A stretch of 64,000 nucleotides of DNA, from assembly GCA_963766175.1 (NCBI GenBank), contig CAVXZE010000019.1, positions 60,970 to 124,969 on the forward strand. The letters are read 5' to 3'. The DNA is from CAVXZE01 sp963766175. GTDB taxonomy: Bacteria > Myxococcota_A > UBA9160 > UBA6930. A model generated the notes under the pieces. It saw only the letters and a list, made by a program, of their open reading frames with translations, had not been told where the DNA came from and made no database searches. Below, piece by piece: positions 1 to 8,358 of the stretch (positions are counted from its first letter, which is position 1; every line of letters starts with the position of its first letter). The position numbers and the translations under genes are program-made.

Positions 1-3000
1 AGCAGCCGACTTCGCCGGGGTGTGCGCCAGAGGAGGTTCATCTGGGAGCCGGTGATGTCGGAGATGACGATCTCGATCTCTTCGGCGGCCCGATCCGGCG
101 CTTCGCGATCCAGCAGCTTGAGCTGCACCACCACCTTCTCGAGGCCGAGGTGGCGTGTCGCCGGGGCGAGCCGGTTGGAGAGCCGCTCGGCGACTTCGCG
201 ATCCAAGAAGATCTCCGGAGCCACGAAGATGACGATGCGGTTCCACTGGAGTCGGCGCTTCGGATCGCGAAGCGTAAGGATGGCGCGCAGCGAACGGGTC
301 GCCTCGTAGAAGGCCTGCTCGAAGGCGGCGATGTGCAGATCGGCCTCGCGCCCGTCGTCCGGTGAGCGGCTGCGCAGATCCGCCAGCACGAAGATCCGCT
401 CGTCGCTCTCGACCTCGCGGCTGCGGCCGTGGAAGCAATAGATGCCCTCGCTGCCGGGGATCCGGCTCAGCTCGAAGCCGGCGAGCCGCTCCAGCTCGAT
501 GCGCCGGGCGGCTTCGGGATGAATCCGGTGAAGGGAGCCATCCTCCCGGAAGCCGTCCTGGGTAGGAACGAAGGTGCGGTGGGAATCGGGTCCTCCAGGT
601 CGCACCAGGTTCAAGGTGAAGCGTCCCGAGGGCAGGCCTCCCGCCAGGGCCGGCTCCAGCTCCTTGACGAGGTCCTCGGCGGGGGGGCCGCCGCCGACCG
701 GAACGAAAAGCTCGATGGCATCGACGGCGGGCCACTCGTGGCTGTCTCGCTCGCCTTCCGCCGCCTCGAGCAGGCGCGCCGCCGTGGCGGCGAGCTCTCG
801 CGGCGCCGCGGCGCCGCCCAGGACGGTGCGGAGGCCTGGAAACTCGAGACGGTCGATCCAGATACCACCTTGTCGGGAGGTGACGTGGAGGACCGGCTCC
901 AGCGGCGAGTAGACGCGGCGCAGGTGGGCGGCGAGGGCGATGGCACGGCGCGGATCGGTGTCGGCGAGCCGGAGTCCGACCCGGTCGAAGATGGCCCGGG
1001 GCGCATCGGCCAGCTGGCGAAGCACCTCCTGGGGCGGCGCCGTCGGCTGGGACTCGACGGCTGCCAGCCAGGCCTCGACCTGCTCGGTGGTGCGCTCGGC
1101 TTCACGCTCGATCTCGGGCCTTTCGAAGATCACGTAGCTCGCCTCGATGGCGGCATCGGCAACCGCGTGAGATACCCCACCGCGCATTCCCGCGATGCCA
1201 CGAAGGGCGGCGGCCAGCTTCGCGTCGGCGCGCAGCTGCACCCCGCTCCGGGCCAGCACCGTGACGCGGCTGAGCAGGCCGAGGACGAGGCGGTCGCGAA
1301 GCTCCGAGGGCAGCTGGGCGGCCAAGATCCGCATCACCGCCCGTTCCAGGGCATCGCTCGGCTCCAGGCTCGCAATTCCGTAGTGCGCCAGAGCGGTGCT
1401 CACCAGCTCGAGAAACTCCTCGGCGATCCCGGTACCGCCGGCGCGAACCCGCCGCACGTACATGCGGAGCCGCGCGCTGTTCGACGGTCCGAGCTCTCCC
1501 GAGACGGAGGCCCGGGGCGAGCGCACCGAGAGCCGCGCCACGTCGGCGAACAGCACCAGCTCGTGGCGAACATCCGCGAGCTCGCGCCGGAATTCGCCAG
1601 AGAGCCGATCGGGAAGCGGCGCCTCCAGAAACTCGCTCAGTCGCTCGCTGCGCTCCCGGTCCGCGTCGTAGCCGAGGAGAACCCGGCGCACCTCCTCACG
1701 CACGGCCTCGATGGCGCTTCGCCGATCCTCCGCTGCGGCGCGGTCGGCGGCGAGGAGGTCCGGCTCGCCGAGGCCTCCGCCGGGAAGCGACCGGAACAGG
1801 CGTTCCAGCGGATCGCGCAGCTCCTGGAGCTGGAGCCGTCCGCGGGCACCCTCGTCGGAATCTTCCTCGCCGGAGGGATCGATCACCAGGAGAACGTCCC
1901 CGGCCGCAACCTGCTGTCCCTTGCGCACCCTCACCTCGGTCACCACCCCGGTCACCGGCGCGTCGAATCCGATCTCCACCTTCATGGCCTCGAGAAGGCC
2001 GATGGTCTGGCCGGCGGTGACGCGATCCCCGGGTTCTACGCCGATGGAGACGACCATGGCCGGGGTACTGGCGCGAACGTGGCCGGCGGCTTGCGAGCCG
2101 AACCGATGAGCGTGCCCCTCGACCTCGATCCGCAGCCCCGCCTTGGTCGCGTCGTAGAGAAGCCGTAGGGTGCGCTCGCCAATCTGAAGGCGGGCGGCGT
2201 GGGCGCGCTCTTCGCGAAGGGTGGCGGCGACCACACGCCCGTCGAGGTGGACGCGGTACCTCCAGGAACCGATGGCGAAGACCTGGAGCCGATAGTGCTC
2301 GCCGCCGTAGCTGAGATCGATCTGCTGGCCTCGCGAGGGCGGAATGCGCTGGGGCGTGAGAGTCGATGGATCCGCGTAGAAGTTGAGCTGGACTGACGCC
2401 CGCGCCCGCTGGTAGGAGAGGATCGCAGCGGCAATCAGGGCATCCACGGCGTGCTCGCCTTCCCGGGTGCGGGAGGCGGCGAAGCGATCCAGCCAGCCGG
2501 TGTCGACGCCGCCGGCGCGAAACTCGGGGTCTTCGAGAATCTCGGTGAGGTAACCCTTGTTGGTGGCGCCCCCCTCGATCACCAGGTCGAAATCCGAGAG
2601 GGCGCAGGCCAGACGCGCGCGGGCTTCTTCGCGGGTCTCGCCGCTGGCGATCACCTTCGCGATCAGGGAATCGAAGGCAGCCGGCACCACGCTGCCGGTG
2701 GCCACGCCGGTGTCGATGCGGACCCGCGGACCGAAGGCCGGGTCGAAGCGAACGATGCGGCCCGGCGCCGGAGCGAAGCCGGCCTCGGGATCCTCGGCGC
2801 ACACACGCGCTTCGATGGCGACACCCTTCTGACGCATAGGAGTGTAGGAAAGAGATTCTCCCCGCGCGATCTGTATCTGCAGCCTCACCAGGTCGCTTCC
2901 GGTGATCTCCTCGGTGACGCCGTGCTCCACCTGGAGGCGTGGATTCATCTCGAGGAAGTAGTACCTGCTGCCGGTCACCAGGAACTCGACGGTCCCCAAC

Positions 3001-3845
3001 CCCTCGTACTTCACCATCGCGGCGATGCGAACCGCGGCCTCCTGCAAGGACTCGATCAGCGCCTCGGAGATGCCGGGAGGCGGCGCCTCCTCGAGCAGCT
3101 TCTGGTGACGACGCTGGACCGAGCATTCCCGGCAGCCGAGGGCGAGCACGACGCCCCCCCGATCGCCCGCGATCTGCACCTCGACGTGGCGCCCGAACTC
3201 GACCCGCTTCTCCAGGAACAGGCGTCCGTCGCCGAAGGAGGCTTGCACCTCCGCCGCTGCGGACCGAAACGCCTCGGAGAGCGCTCCGGGCTCGTCAACG
3301 ACGCGGATTCCGCGGCCGCCGGCGCCGGCGCGGGCCTTGATCACGACCGGGTAGCCGATCGCCTCGGCTGCGATCCGGGCCTCCTCCGGATCGGCCGCCC
3401 CCAGGCCGCTCCAAGGCAAGACCGGCACCTTCGCCGACTCCGCCAGCCGCTTGGCAGCGATCTTGTCACCGAGGAGATGGAGCGCATCCGCCGATGGCCC
3501 CAGGAAGCAGATGCCCTCGGTGGCCAGACGCTCGACGAAGACGGGATCCTCCGCCACGAAGCCCCAGCCCGGCCAGACGGCATCGGCATCCACCCGATGC
3601 AGCGTCTCCACCAGAAGATCGTGGTCGAGATAGGCGGCGGCCTCGCTCCCGGTCACGGGAAGCTCCACCGCCAGATCCGCGTGGCGGACGAAGGGTGCGT
3701 CTCGATCCACATCAGTGTATAGAGCGACTGCGCTGATCCGCGAGCCTTCCTGGGCGCGCAGGGATTTGACGGAGCGGATGCAACGCATCGCGGCTTCACC
3801 GCGATTCACGATGGCGAGACGATGGATGGAATCGCGGGGATTCAC
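1..3845 (-). CDS. Fused biotin-dependent acyl-CoA carboxylase (biotin carboxylase-BCCP-...), 3' end cut by window edge
   Basis: This is an open reading frame of more than 1,281 codons running off the left edge. The first ~450 residues are a biotin carboxylase: ATP-grasp glycine loop (VVIKARAGAGGRGIRVV), SVQRRHQKLLEEAP and EMNPRLQVEH near residue 300. A biotinyl domain follows with LLEAMKVE, the biotin-accepting lysine being about residue 622. The next ~650 visible residues resemble the poorly conserved central region found between BCCP and carboxyltransferase in giant single-chain acetyl-CoA carboxylases. The carboxyltransferase should lie outside the window. The expected reaction is ATP-dependent carboxylation of biotin and transfer to an acyl-CoA in the cytoplasm. 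The start is a GTG 33 nt after the upstream SDR stop, with AGGAGTGGAG before it. The substrate (acetyl-, propionyl- or longer acyl-CoA) cannot be told from this part. Confidence 0.88.
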   Translation of the reverse strand, partial: MNPRDSIHRLAIVNRGEAAMRCIRSVKSLRAQEGSRISAVALYTDVDRDAPFVRHADLAVELPVTGSEAAAYLDHDLLVETLHRVDADAVWPGWGFVAEDPVFVERLATEGICFLGPSADALHLLGDKIAAKRLAESAKVPVLPWSGLGAADPEEARIAAEAIGYPVVIKARAGAGGRGIRVVDEPGALSEAFRSAAAEVQASFGDGRLFLEKRVEFGRHVEVQIAGDRGGVVLALGCRECSVQRRHQKLLEEAPPPGISEALIESLQEAAVRIAAMVKYEGLGTVEFLVTGSRYYFLEMNPRLQVEHGVTEEITGSDLVRLQIQIARGESLSYTPMRQKGVAIEARVCAEDPEAGFAPAPGRIVRFDPAFGPRVRIDTGVATGSVVPAAFDSLIAKVIASGETREEARARLACALSDFDLVIEGGATNKGYLTEILEDPEFRAGGVDTGWLDRFAASRTREGEHAVDALIAAAILSYQRARASVQLNFYADPSTLTPQRIPPSRGQQIDLSYGGEHYRLQVFAIGSWRYRVHLDGRVVAATLREERAHAARLQIGERTLRLLYDATKAGLRIEVEGHAHRFGSQAAGHVRASTPAMVVSIGVEPGDRVTAGQTIGLLEAMKVEIGFDAPVTGVVTEVRVRKGQQVAAGDVLLVIDPSGEEDSDEGARGRLQLQELRDPLERLFRSLPGGGLGEPDLLAADRAAAEDRRSAIEAVREEVRRVLLGYDADRERSERLSEFLEAPLPDRLSGEFRRELADVRHELVLFADVARLSVRSPRASVSGELGPSNSARLRMYVRRVRAGGTGIAEEFLELVSTALAHYGIASLEPSDALERAVMRILAAQLPSELRDRLVLGLLSRVTVLARSGVQLRADAKLAAALRGIAGMRGGVSHAVADAAIEASYVIFERPEIEREAERTTEQVEAWLAAVESQPTAPPQEVLRQLADAPRAIFDRVGLRLADTDPRRAIALAAHLRRVYSPLEPVLHVTSRQGGIWIDRLEFPGLRTVLGGAAAPRELAATAARLLEAAEGERDSHEWPAVDAIELFVPVGGGPPAEDLVKELEPALAGGLPSGRFTLNLVRPGGPDSHRTFVPTQDGFREDGSLHRIHPEAARRIELERLAGFELSRIPGSEGIYCFHGRSREVESDERIFVLADLRSRSPDDGREADLHIAAFEQAFYEATRSLRAILTLRDPKRRLQWNRIVIFVAPEIFLDREVAERLSNRLAPATRHLGLEKVVVQLKLLDREAPDRAAEEIEIVISDITGSQMNLLWRTPRRSRL

Positions 3846-3878
3846 GCGCCGGTGCTCCACTCCTGGCGGGCGAGATCC

Positions 3879-4658
3879 CTAGCCACCGTACATGCCTCCG
3901 TTTACGTGGATCACGCTGCCGTTCACGTAGCTCGCACGGGTCACGAGCCAGCAGACCACCTCGGCCACTTCCTCCGGTGTGCCGAGCCGGCCCTGGGGGA
4001 TCCGCGCGATGATCGCCTGGCGGATCTCCTCGGGAAGTGCCGCGGTCATTTCGGTCTCGATGAAGCCCGGAGCGACGGAGTTGACCAGGATCGGTCGTCC
4101 GGCGAGTTCCTGAGCCAGGGACTTGGTGAGTGCGTCGAAGCCCGCCTTCACCATGGTGTAGGGCGACTGTCCACGATTGCCCGTGTGCCCGACCACGCTG
4201 GAGATGTTGACGATGCGCCCGCCGTCCTGACGCAGCATGAATCGGCGCAGGACGAGCTTGGTCAGGTACCAGGTGCCCCGAGCGACGGCGGCGACCGAGT
4301 CGTAGTCGTCGAGCTTCATCAGGGGAAGGGGCGCGTTGACGTTGTGGCCGGCGTTGTTGACCAGAACGTCGATCCGACCCGTCTCCTGCTTGAGCTTCTT
4401 GATCAGCGCGTCGATCTCCTCGGACCTGGCGAGGTCGGCCTTCACCGCGCATGCGTCGGGAAGCTCTTCGACCAGCTCCCTCGCCGCCGCCTCGCTCGAG
4501 CGGTAGTGGACGACGACGCGAAACCCCTCCGCGCCCAGCGCCCGCGCGCAGGCGGCGCCGATCCCCGTCGCGGCACCCGTCACCAGAGCCACCTTGGCGC
4601 TACTTCTCGCTCCGGGCGCCTCCATCGGGTGCTCCTCGCTCACGATTCCTTCCCCCAC
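3879..4658 (-). CDS. SDR family NAD(P)-dependent oxidoreductase, FabG-like
   Basis: The protein has 259 residues, a normal length for a classical short-chain dehydrogenase. Visible motifs are the Rossmann glycine motif TGAATGIG, NNAG, the catalytic Ser in NISSVV, the YTMVK catalytic Tyr/Lys pair, and PGFIETEM. The closest family is 3-oxoacyl-ACP/3-oxoacyl-CoA reductase (FabG-like), so reduction of a beta-keto acyl thioester or a similar alcohol/ketone conversion is likely. It is 33 nt upstream of the fused acyl-CoA carboxylase and on the same strand, which suggests a shared fatty-acyl role. A second start at Met12 (MEAPGARSS) is possible because the first 11 residues precede the usual N-terminus. 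The specific substrate is unknown. Confidence 0.85.
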   Translation of the reverse strand: MGEGIVSEEHPMEAPGARSSAKVALVTGAATGIGAACARALGAEGFRVVVHYRSSEAAARELVEELPDACAVKADLARSEEIDALIKKLKQETGRIDVLVNNAGHNVNAPLPLMKLDDYDSVAAVARGTWYLTKLVLRRFMLRQDGGRIVNISSVVGHTGNRGQSPYTMVKAGFDALTKSLAQELAGRPILVNSVAPGFIETEMTAALPEEIRQAIIARIPQGRLGTPEEVAEVVCWLVTRASYVNGSVIHVNGGMYGG

Positions 4659-4669
4659 CAGGGAGCCTA

Positions 4670-4687
4670 GCCCGCCTCCGGGCGGGC
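4670..4687. terminator. Short GC hairpin between two SDR genes
   Basis: A 7-bp perfect stem (GCCCGCC/GGCGGGC) with loop TCCG lies 12 nt upstream of the 3879-4658 gene start and next to the dispersed hairpin repeat at 4702. It may be a terminator for the upstream SDR or part of the repeat cluster. No T-tract follows, so this is only a structural call. Confidence 0.35.
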
Positions 4688-4701
4688 CGCGCTTGCCTCG
4701 T

Positions 4702-4763
4702 GAACTGCGTTCGCCTGCGGCTCGCTGCGCGTCCGGCTCGCCACCGGCGAGCCGGACCTGCTA
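4702..4763. repeat. Dispersed hairpin repeat, family B, copy 1
   Basis: This is a 62-bp sequence alignable end to end with 11390-11452. A 29-bp head (GAACTGCGTTCGCC...) matches 26 of 29 positions in the other copy. It is followed by a 12-bp perfect stem (4731-4757, loop ACC) and a CTGCTA tail. The stem differs in sequence between the copies but stays paired. The last three bases (cta) are the TAG stop of the minus-strand SDR at 4761. The function is unknown; a transcription terminator or a REP-like mobile repeat are the main options. Confidence 0.7.
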
Positions 4764-5528
4764 GCCCATCCACGCGCCGTTGTTGGGGTCGAAGGCCTGA
4801 CCGGTGAAGGCCACACCTCCCTCCGAGACGAGGAACTCGACCAGGGCCGCGATCTCGCCGGGCTCGCTCATGCGCTGTAGGGGCACTGCGTCCACCATCT
4901 GCTTCCGGACCTCTGCGTAGGCTTGCCCCTGCTCGGCCGCCATCTCCTCCATTCTCTCCACTGCCATTCGCGTCTCCACCCAACCGGGACAGATCGCGTT
5001 CACGAGCACCCGCTTGGGGGCGAGTTCCACGGCCAGGGAGCGGACCAGACCGAGCTGGCCTGCCTTGGCGGCGCTGTAGGCCGAGATACCTGGCACACCG
5101 AAGCGGGCCACGCAGGAGGAGATCACCACGATGTGCCGGGGTTCCGGACTCTGCTCCATGGACTGCTCGAACGCCCGAATGCAGAAGTAGGCCCCGTCCA
5201 GGTTGGCGCGCACGATCTCGTCCCAGCGATCGCCCTCGCCGAGGTCATTGGGTCCGCCGATCCCGGCGTTTGCCACCAGGATGTGAAGGGGCCCGAGACT
5301 GCGTGCTGCCGACTCGAACACCTCCTCCACCTGCGAGCGCATCGCCACGTCGACGCTCGCGCAGATCGCCTCGCCCCGCGCCTCTCCGGCTACCGTCTCC
5401 AGCTTCTCGAGTGTTCGCCCCAGCAGGACCAGCTTCGCTCCGCGCTGTGAGAGCCGCAGCGCGATCGCCCGTCCGATCCCGGACCCCGCACCGGTTACCA
5501 CGGCGGTGCGCCCCGTGAGATCGACCAT
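4761..5528 (-). CDS. SDR family NAD(P)-dependent oxidoreductase
   Basis: The 255-residue classical short-chain dehydrogenase begins MVDLTGRTAVV. It shows TGAGSGIG for cofactor binding, ANAG, catalytic Ser in VISSCV, YSAAK (Tyr/Lys) and CPGWVETRM. It probably oxidises or reduces an alcohol/ketone of an acyl or alicyclic substrate with NAD(P). The frame is open to a TTG at 5546, but a GGAGGAG ribosome site lies about 10 nt before the ATG at 5528, and that site overlaps the end of the upstream helicase gene. I therefore chose 5528. It is the downstream member of a minus-strand run with the helicase, and its TAG stop lies in a dispersed hairpin repeat. Confidence 0.85.
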   Translation of the reverse strand: MVDLTGRTAVVTGAGSGIGRAIALRLSQRGAKLVLLGRTLEKLETVAGEARGEAICASVDVAMRSQVEEVFESAARSLGPLHILVANAGIGGPNDLGEGDRWDEIVRANLDGAYFCIRAFEQSMEQSPEPRHIVVISSCVARFGVPGISAYSAAKAGQLGLVRSLAVELAPKRVLVNAICPGWVETRMAVERMEEMAAEQGQAYAEVRKQMVDAVPLQRMSEPGEIAALVEFLVSEGGVAFTGQAFDPNNGAWMG

Positions 5529-5532
5529 CGGC

Positions 5533-8358
5533 TTAGTCTCCTCCAATCCCGACCTCGGCCAGAACTCTGGAGAGGTCTCCGGCCGTCGCCACGGTGACGT
5601 GGCATCCCGGGGGCAGGGCCTGCTCCAAGCGCCGGAAGTAGCCCTTGTCCGTGCGCCCCTCGACGATCACCACGATGCCGCGATCCTCCTCGGTCCGGAT
5701 CAGCCTTCCGACCATCTGCTTCAGGTTCAGCAGCATCCTTCCCATGGTACATCGGTGAAATGCGGCGATCCCCTGGCTTTCGAGTCGGCGTTCGCGACGC
5801 TTGCGAAGCTCCGTCGGCACTTCGAAGGGGAGCTTCTCGATCACGACCGCCTGGAGACTGTCGCCGGGGATGTCGATCCCCTGCCAGAACTTGCGCGCGC
5901 CGAGCAACACGGCGGCGCCGCGCACGAAGCGCGTGACGAGAGCACCCGGATCGTCCGAGGCCCGCCGCGGCGCGAGGACGTCGATTCCCTCCTCGCGGAG
6001 CCGCGCCGAGAGCTCGTCGTTCACCTCGTACATGCGACGCAGACTCGTGAACAGGCCCAGGGTGCGGCCACCGAGCTGCCGGGCCAGGGATTCGAGCACC
6101 GCCGTCGTCTCGTCGACGAGATCGGCGCCACCCTCGAGAGCGACGACCCGCATGTGCTCGGTGTACGGGAACGGGCTCGGCACCGAGTCTCGCTGGAGGC
6201 GTTCGCCGGCCCGGGCTTCGATCTCCAGATCGCCCAGGGCTGCAAAGGCGTCGTCGGCCACGAAGAGGCTCGCCGAGACTCCGGCAAAGGATCGCAGCCC
6301 GTCGATGAAGTTCGCGTGGAAGGAGTCGGCCGGGGAGACCTGACGAACCATCAGGCGCCAGCGGTCGAAGGGAGCCAGAACGCCTTCGAAGCCCGCCACC
6401 GCTTCGGGGCGGCCCTCCTCGAAGGCGAGGCGCAGCGCCTCCGCGGCGCTGCGAAGATCTCCGATGCTGCGATCCAGGGCGCTGGCGCCTGCCTCGGTGG
6501 AGCCGCCCGCGGCAGCGGCGTCCGAGACCTGATCGAGCCGGTCGGCGACGCGGCTCGCAACCGCCGCTGCCGCCGCCAGGCGTGGCCCACGGGGATCCGG
6601 AACCTGAACCTCGCCGAAGTCACCGGCGTCGTCGGCCAGCGCGCGCCCCAGCGCGACGAACTCCTGGGAGATCTCCCGGCGCCACGCCCGCGCGTCGGCC
6701 TCCAGTGTCCGGCGCGTGCCGGGAGGAAGCAGGGAATCTCGGCGACTTCTCCGGCCAGCGCCCGGGCGCCCGAAGATCTCGTCGAAGCGCTCGAGAATCT
6801 CCTCCGGAGACAGATCCAGCGCGTAGACCTCGTCCGCCACCTGAGCCAGCTCGTGGACCTCGTCCACGATCACGTGCTCGAAGCGGGGGTAGTCCGGAGG
6901 CCAGCGCAGCACCAGATCGTGATTTGCGACGATCAGATCCGCACGTGCGAGGGCGGCGCGGCGACGGCCCAGAGGACAGCTCTTCTGAGCGGCGCACTGC
7001 TCCCGCGAACACTGCTCCGCCCGCGCCGCCACGGCGCGGCGCAAGAGCGACCGAAGCGGCGGATAACGGCGCAGCAGCGCCGCCGGAACGCTCCCGATCT
7101 CGCCGTGGGGACGAATCCGGGCGCAAGTCTCCAGTACCGCGTACGCCAGGCGGTCTTCCGGGAAGATGCTCTGTTCCCTTCCCTCGTCGAGGGCAAGCGC
7201 GAGACGGCGGGCACAGGCGTAGTTCGCTCGGCCCTTGATCGAGACCGCCCGGAGCTCCGGGTGCCCCAGGAAGCGCGCGGCGGCGCCGATGTCGCGATTC
7301 AGCAGCTGATCCTGGAGTAGCTTGGTGCGAGTCGAGATCACCAGGGGGGAGGATTCTTCAGCGTCGGCGCGCTCGATCGTGAAGGGAATCGCCGCCGCCA
7401 GATAGGCCAGGGACTTTCCGATCCCCGTGCCTCCCTCCGCCAGCAGGATCTCTTCGTCAGCCAGGTTCCGCGCGAAGCGCCTGGCCAGCCGGATCTGCTC
7501 CTCGCGAACCCGATAGTCGGGGAAGTGGCGCCGCCCGCGAGCTTCGTCCGCCAGTGCGGCGGCGATGGCCTCCTCGTCGAAGCGGACCGGCGGCTCCCGG
7601 GTCTCGCCGATCTCGACGAACTCGGATTCCATCCGATCCTCTACCGCGCCGCTTGGCTCGACGAGGAGAGCCAGCCACTGCGACTCCGGTGCGAAGCTCT
7701 CGAGTGCCTGGCGAGCGATCCGGTAGCGGACCTCGCCCCGCGCCGAGCCGACGCCAATGCGGGAGATGATGCGCGCGGTATCGAGCGCGTCATCCAGGGC
7801 TCGGTGGTGCTCCTCTTCCCCGAGCAGGATCCGGGTGAACGATTCGAGGCGGAGATCCGGCGCGTCCGGATGGGTCAACGCGAGCAGGTCCAGGGTGTCC
7901 AGGAAGCTGGCCTTGGCGAGCCCCGGGGAGACGAATTTGGAGAGGAAGGCGCGCTCGAACTCGGCATTGTGGGCGACGATGACGCGCCCTTCGAGGACCG
8001 AGCGGAAGCTCGACACCAGCTCGGCGAGGAGCGGTGCGTCGCGGACGTCGTCGTCGCAGAGCCCGGTGAGCCGCTTCACCGCCCGGGGTAGCGCACCTCC
8101 GGGACGGAGCAGCGTGCTCAGGGTGACGACGTGGGGAAGATCCGGATCGACGAGCAGCGCACCGAACTCGAGGATCTCCGCGTCGCCGTCCGACGCCAGG
8201 CCGGTGGTCTCCAGGTCCACCACGGCGAGCGGGCCCAGCCAGGCGGCGAAACCCGCCAGCACCTCGGCGTCGAGCCCGAGGGCGCCGGGCTCGCTCACCA
8301 CCTGCTCGATCGCTCGACCTCGATCCGCGCTAGACGTAGGTACCACCTTTGAACTCAC
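5533..8358 (-). CDS. dinG: DinG-family ATP-dependent DNA helicase with N-terminal DnaQ-like 3'-5' exonuclease domain
   Basis: The protein has 941 residues. Residues ~40-210 form a DEDDh exonuclease fold (VVDLETTGL, IVAHNAEFERAFL, HRALDDALDTA). The remainder is a superfamily 2 XPD/DinG helicase: Walker A in EGGTGIGKSLAY, a cysteine-rich segment (YACARR, CARIRPHG, CSREQC, SCPLG) that probably holds a 4Fe-4S cluster, DEVH box in VIVDEVHELAQ, and motif VI near KQMVGRLIRTEEDRG. The same fusion is known in Firmicutes and some other bacteria. The role is DNA repair or resolution of R-loops and forked DNA. The start (GTG, 8358) overlaps the upstream TPP enzyme gene by 29 nt; GTGs at 8346 or 8301 are alternatives. 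Confidence 0.88.
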   Translation of the reverse strand: MSSKVVPTSSADRGRAIEQVVSEPGALGLDAEVLAGFAAWLGPLAVVDLETTGLASDGDAEILEFGALLVDPDLPHVVTLSTLLRPGGALPRAVKRLTGLCDDDVRDAPLLAELVSSFRSVLEGRVIVAHNAEFERAFLSKFVSPGLAKASFLDTLDLLALTHPDAPDLRLESFTRILLGEEEHHRALDDALDTARIISRIGVGSARGEVRYRIARQALESFAPESQWLALLVEPSGAVEDRMESEFVEIGETREPPVRFDEEAIAAALADEARGRRHFPDYRVREEQIRLARRFARNLADEEILLAEGGTGIGKSLAYLAAAIPFTIERADAEESSPLVISTRTKLLQDQLLNRDIGAAARFLGHPELRAVSIKGRANYACARRLALALDEGREQSIFPEDRLAYAVLETCARIRPHGEIGSVPAALLRRYPPLRSLLRRAVAARAEQCSREQCAAQKSCPLGRRRAALARADLIVANHDLVLRWPPDYPRFEHVIVDEVHELAQVADEVYALDLSPEEILERFDEIFGRPGAGRRSRRDSLLPPGTRRTLEADARAWRREISQEFVALGRALADDAGDFGEVQVPDPRGPRLAAAAAVASRVADRLDQVSDAAAAGGSTEAGASALDRSIGDLRSAAEALRLAFEEGRPEAVAGFEGVLAPFDRWRLMVRQVSPADSFHANFIDGLRSFAGVSASLFVADDAFAALGDLEIEARAGERLQRDSVPSPFPYTEHMRVVALEGGADLVDETTAVLESLARQLGGRTLGLFTSLRRMYEVNDELSARLREEGIDVLAPRRASDDPGALVTRFVRGAAVLLGARKFWQGIDIPGDSLQAVVIEKLPFEVPTELRKRRERRLESQGIAAFHRCTMGRMLLNLKQMVGRLIRTEEDRGIVVIVEGRTDKGYFRRLEQALPPGCHVTVATAGDLSRVLAEVGIGGD

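Noticed and set aside
429..2168. A long open frame on the plus strand opposite the fused carboxylase
   Set aside because: The opposite strand encodes a continuous biotin-carboxylase/BCCP protein with exact motifs; the plus-strand frame has no recognisable domain and is a typical GC-rich antisense shadow.
5529..5546. TTG start at 5546 for the second SDR
   Set aside because: The GGAGGAG ribosome site lies within this extension and is correctly spaced for the ATG at 5528.
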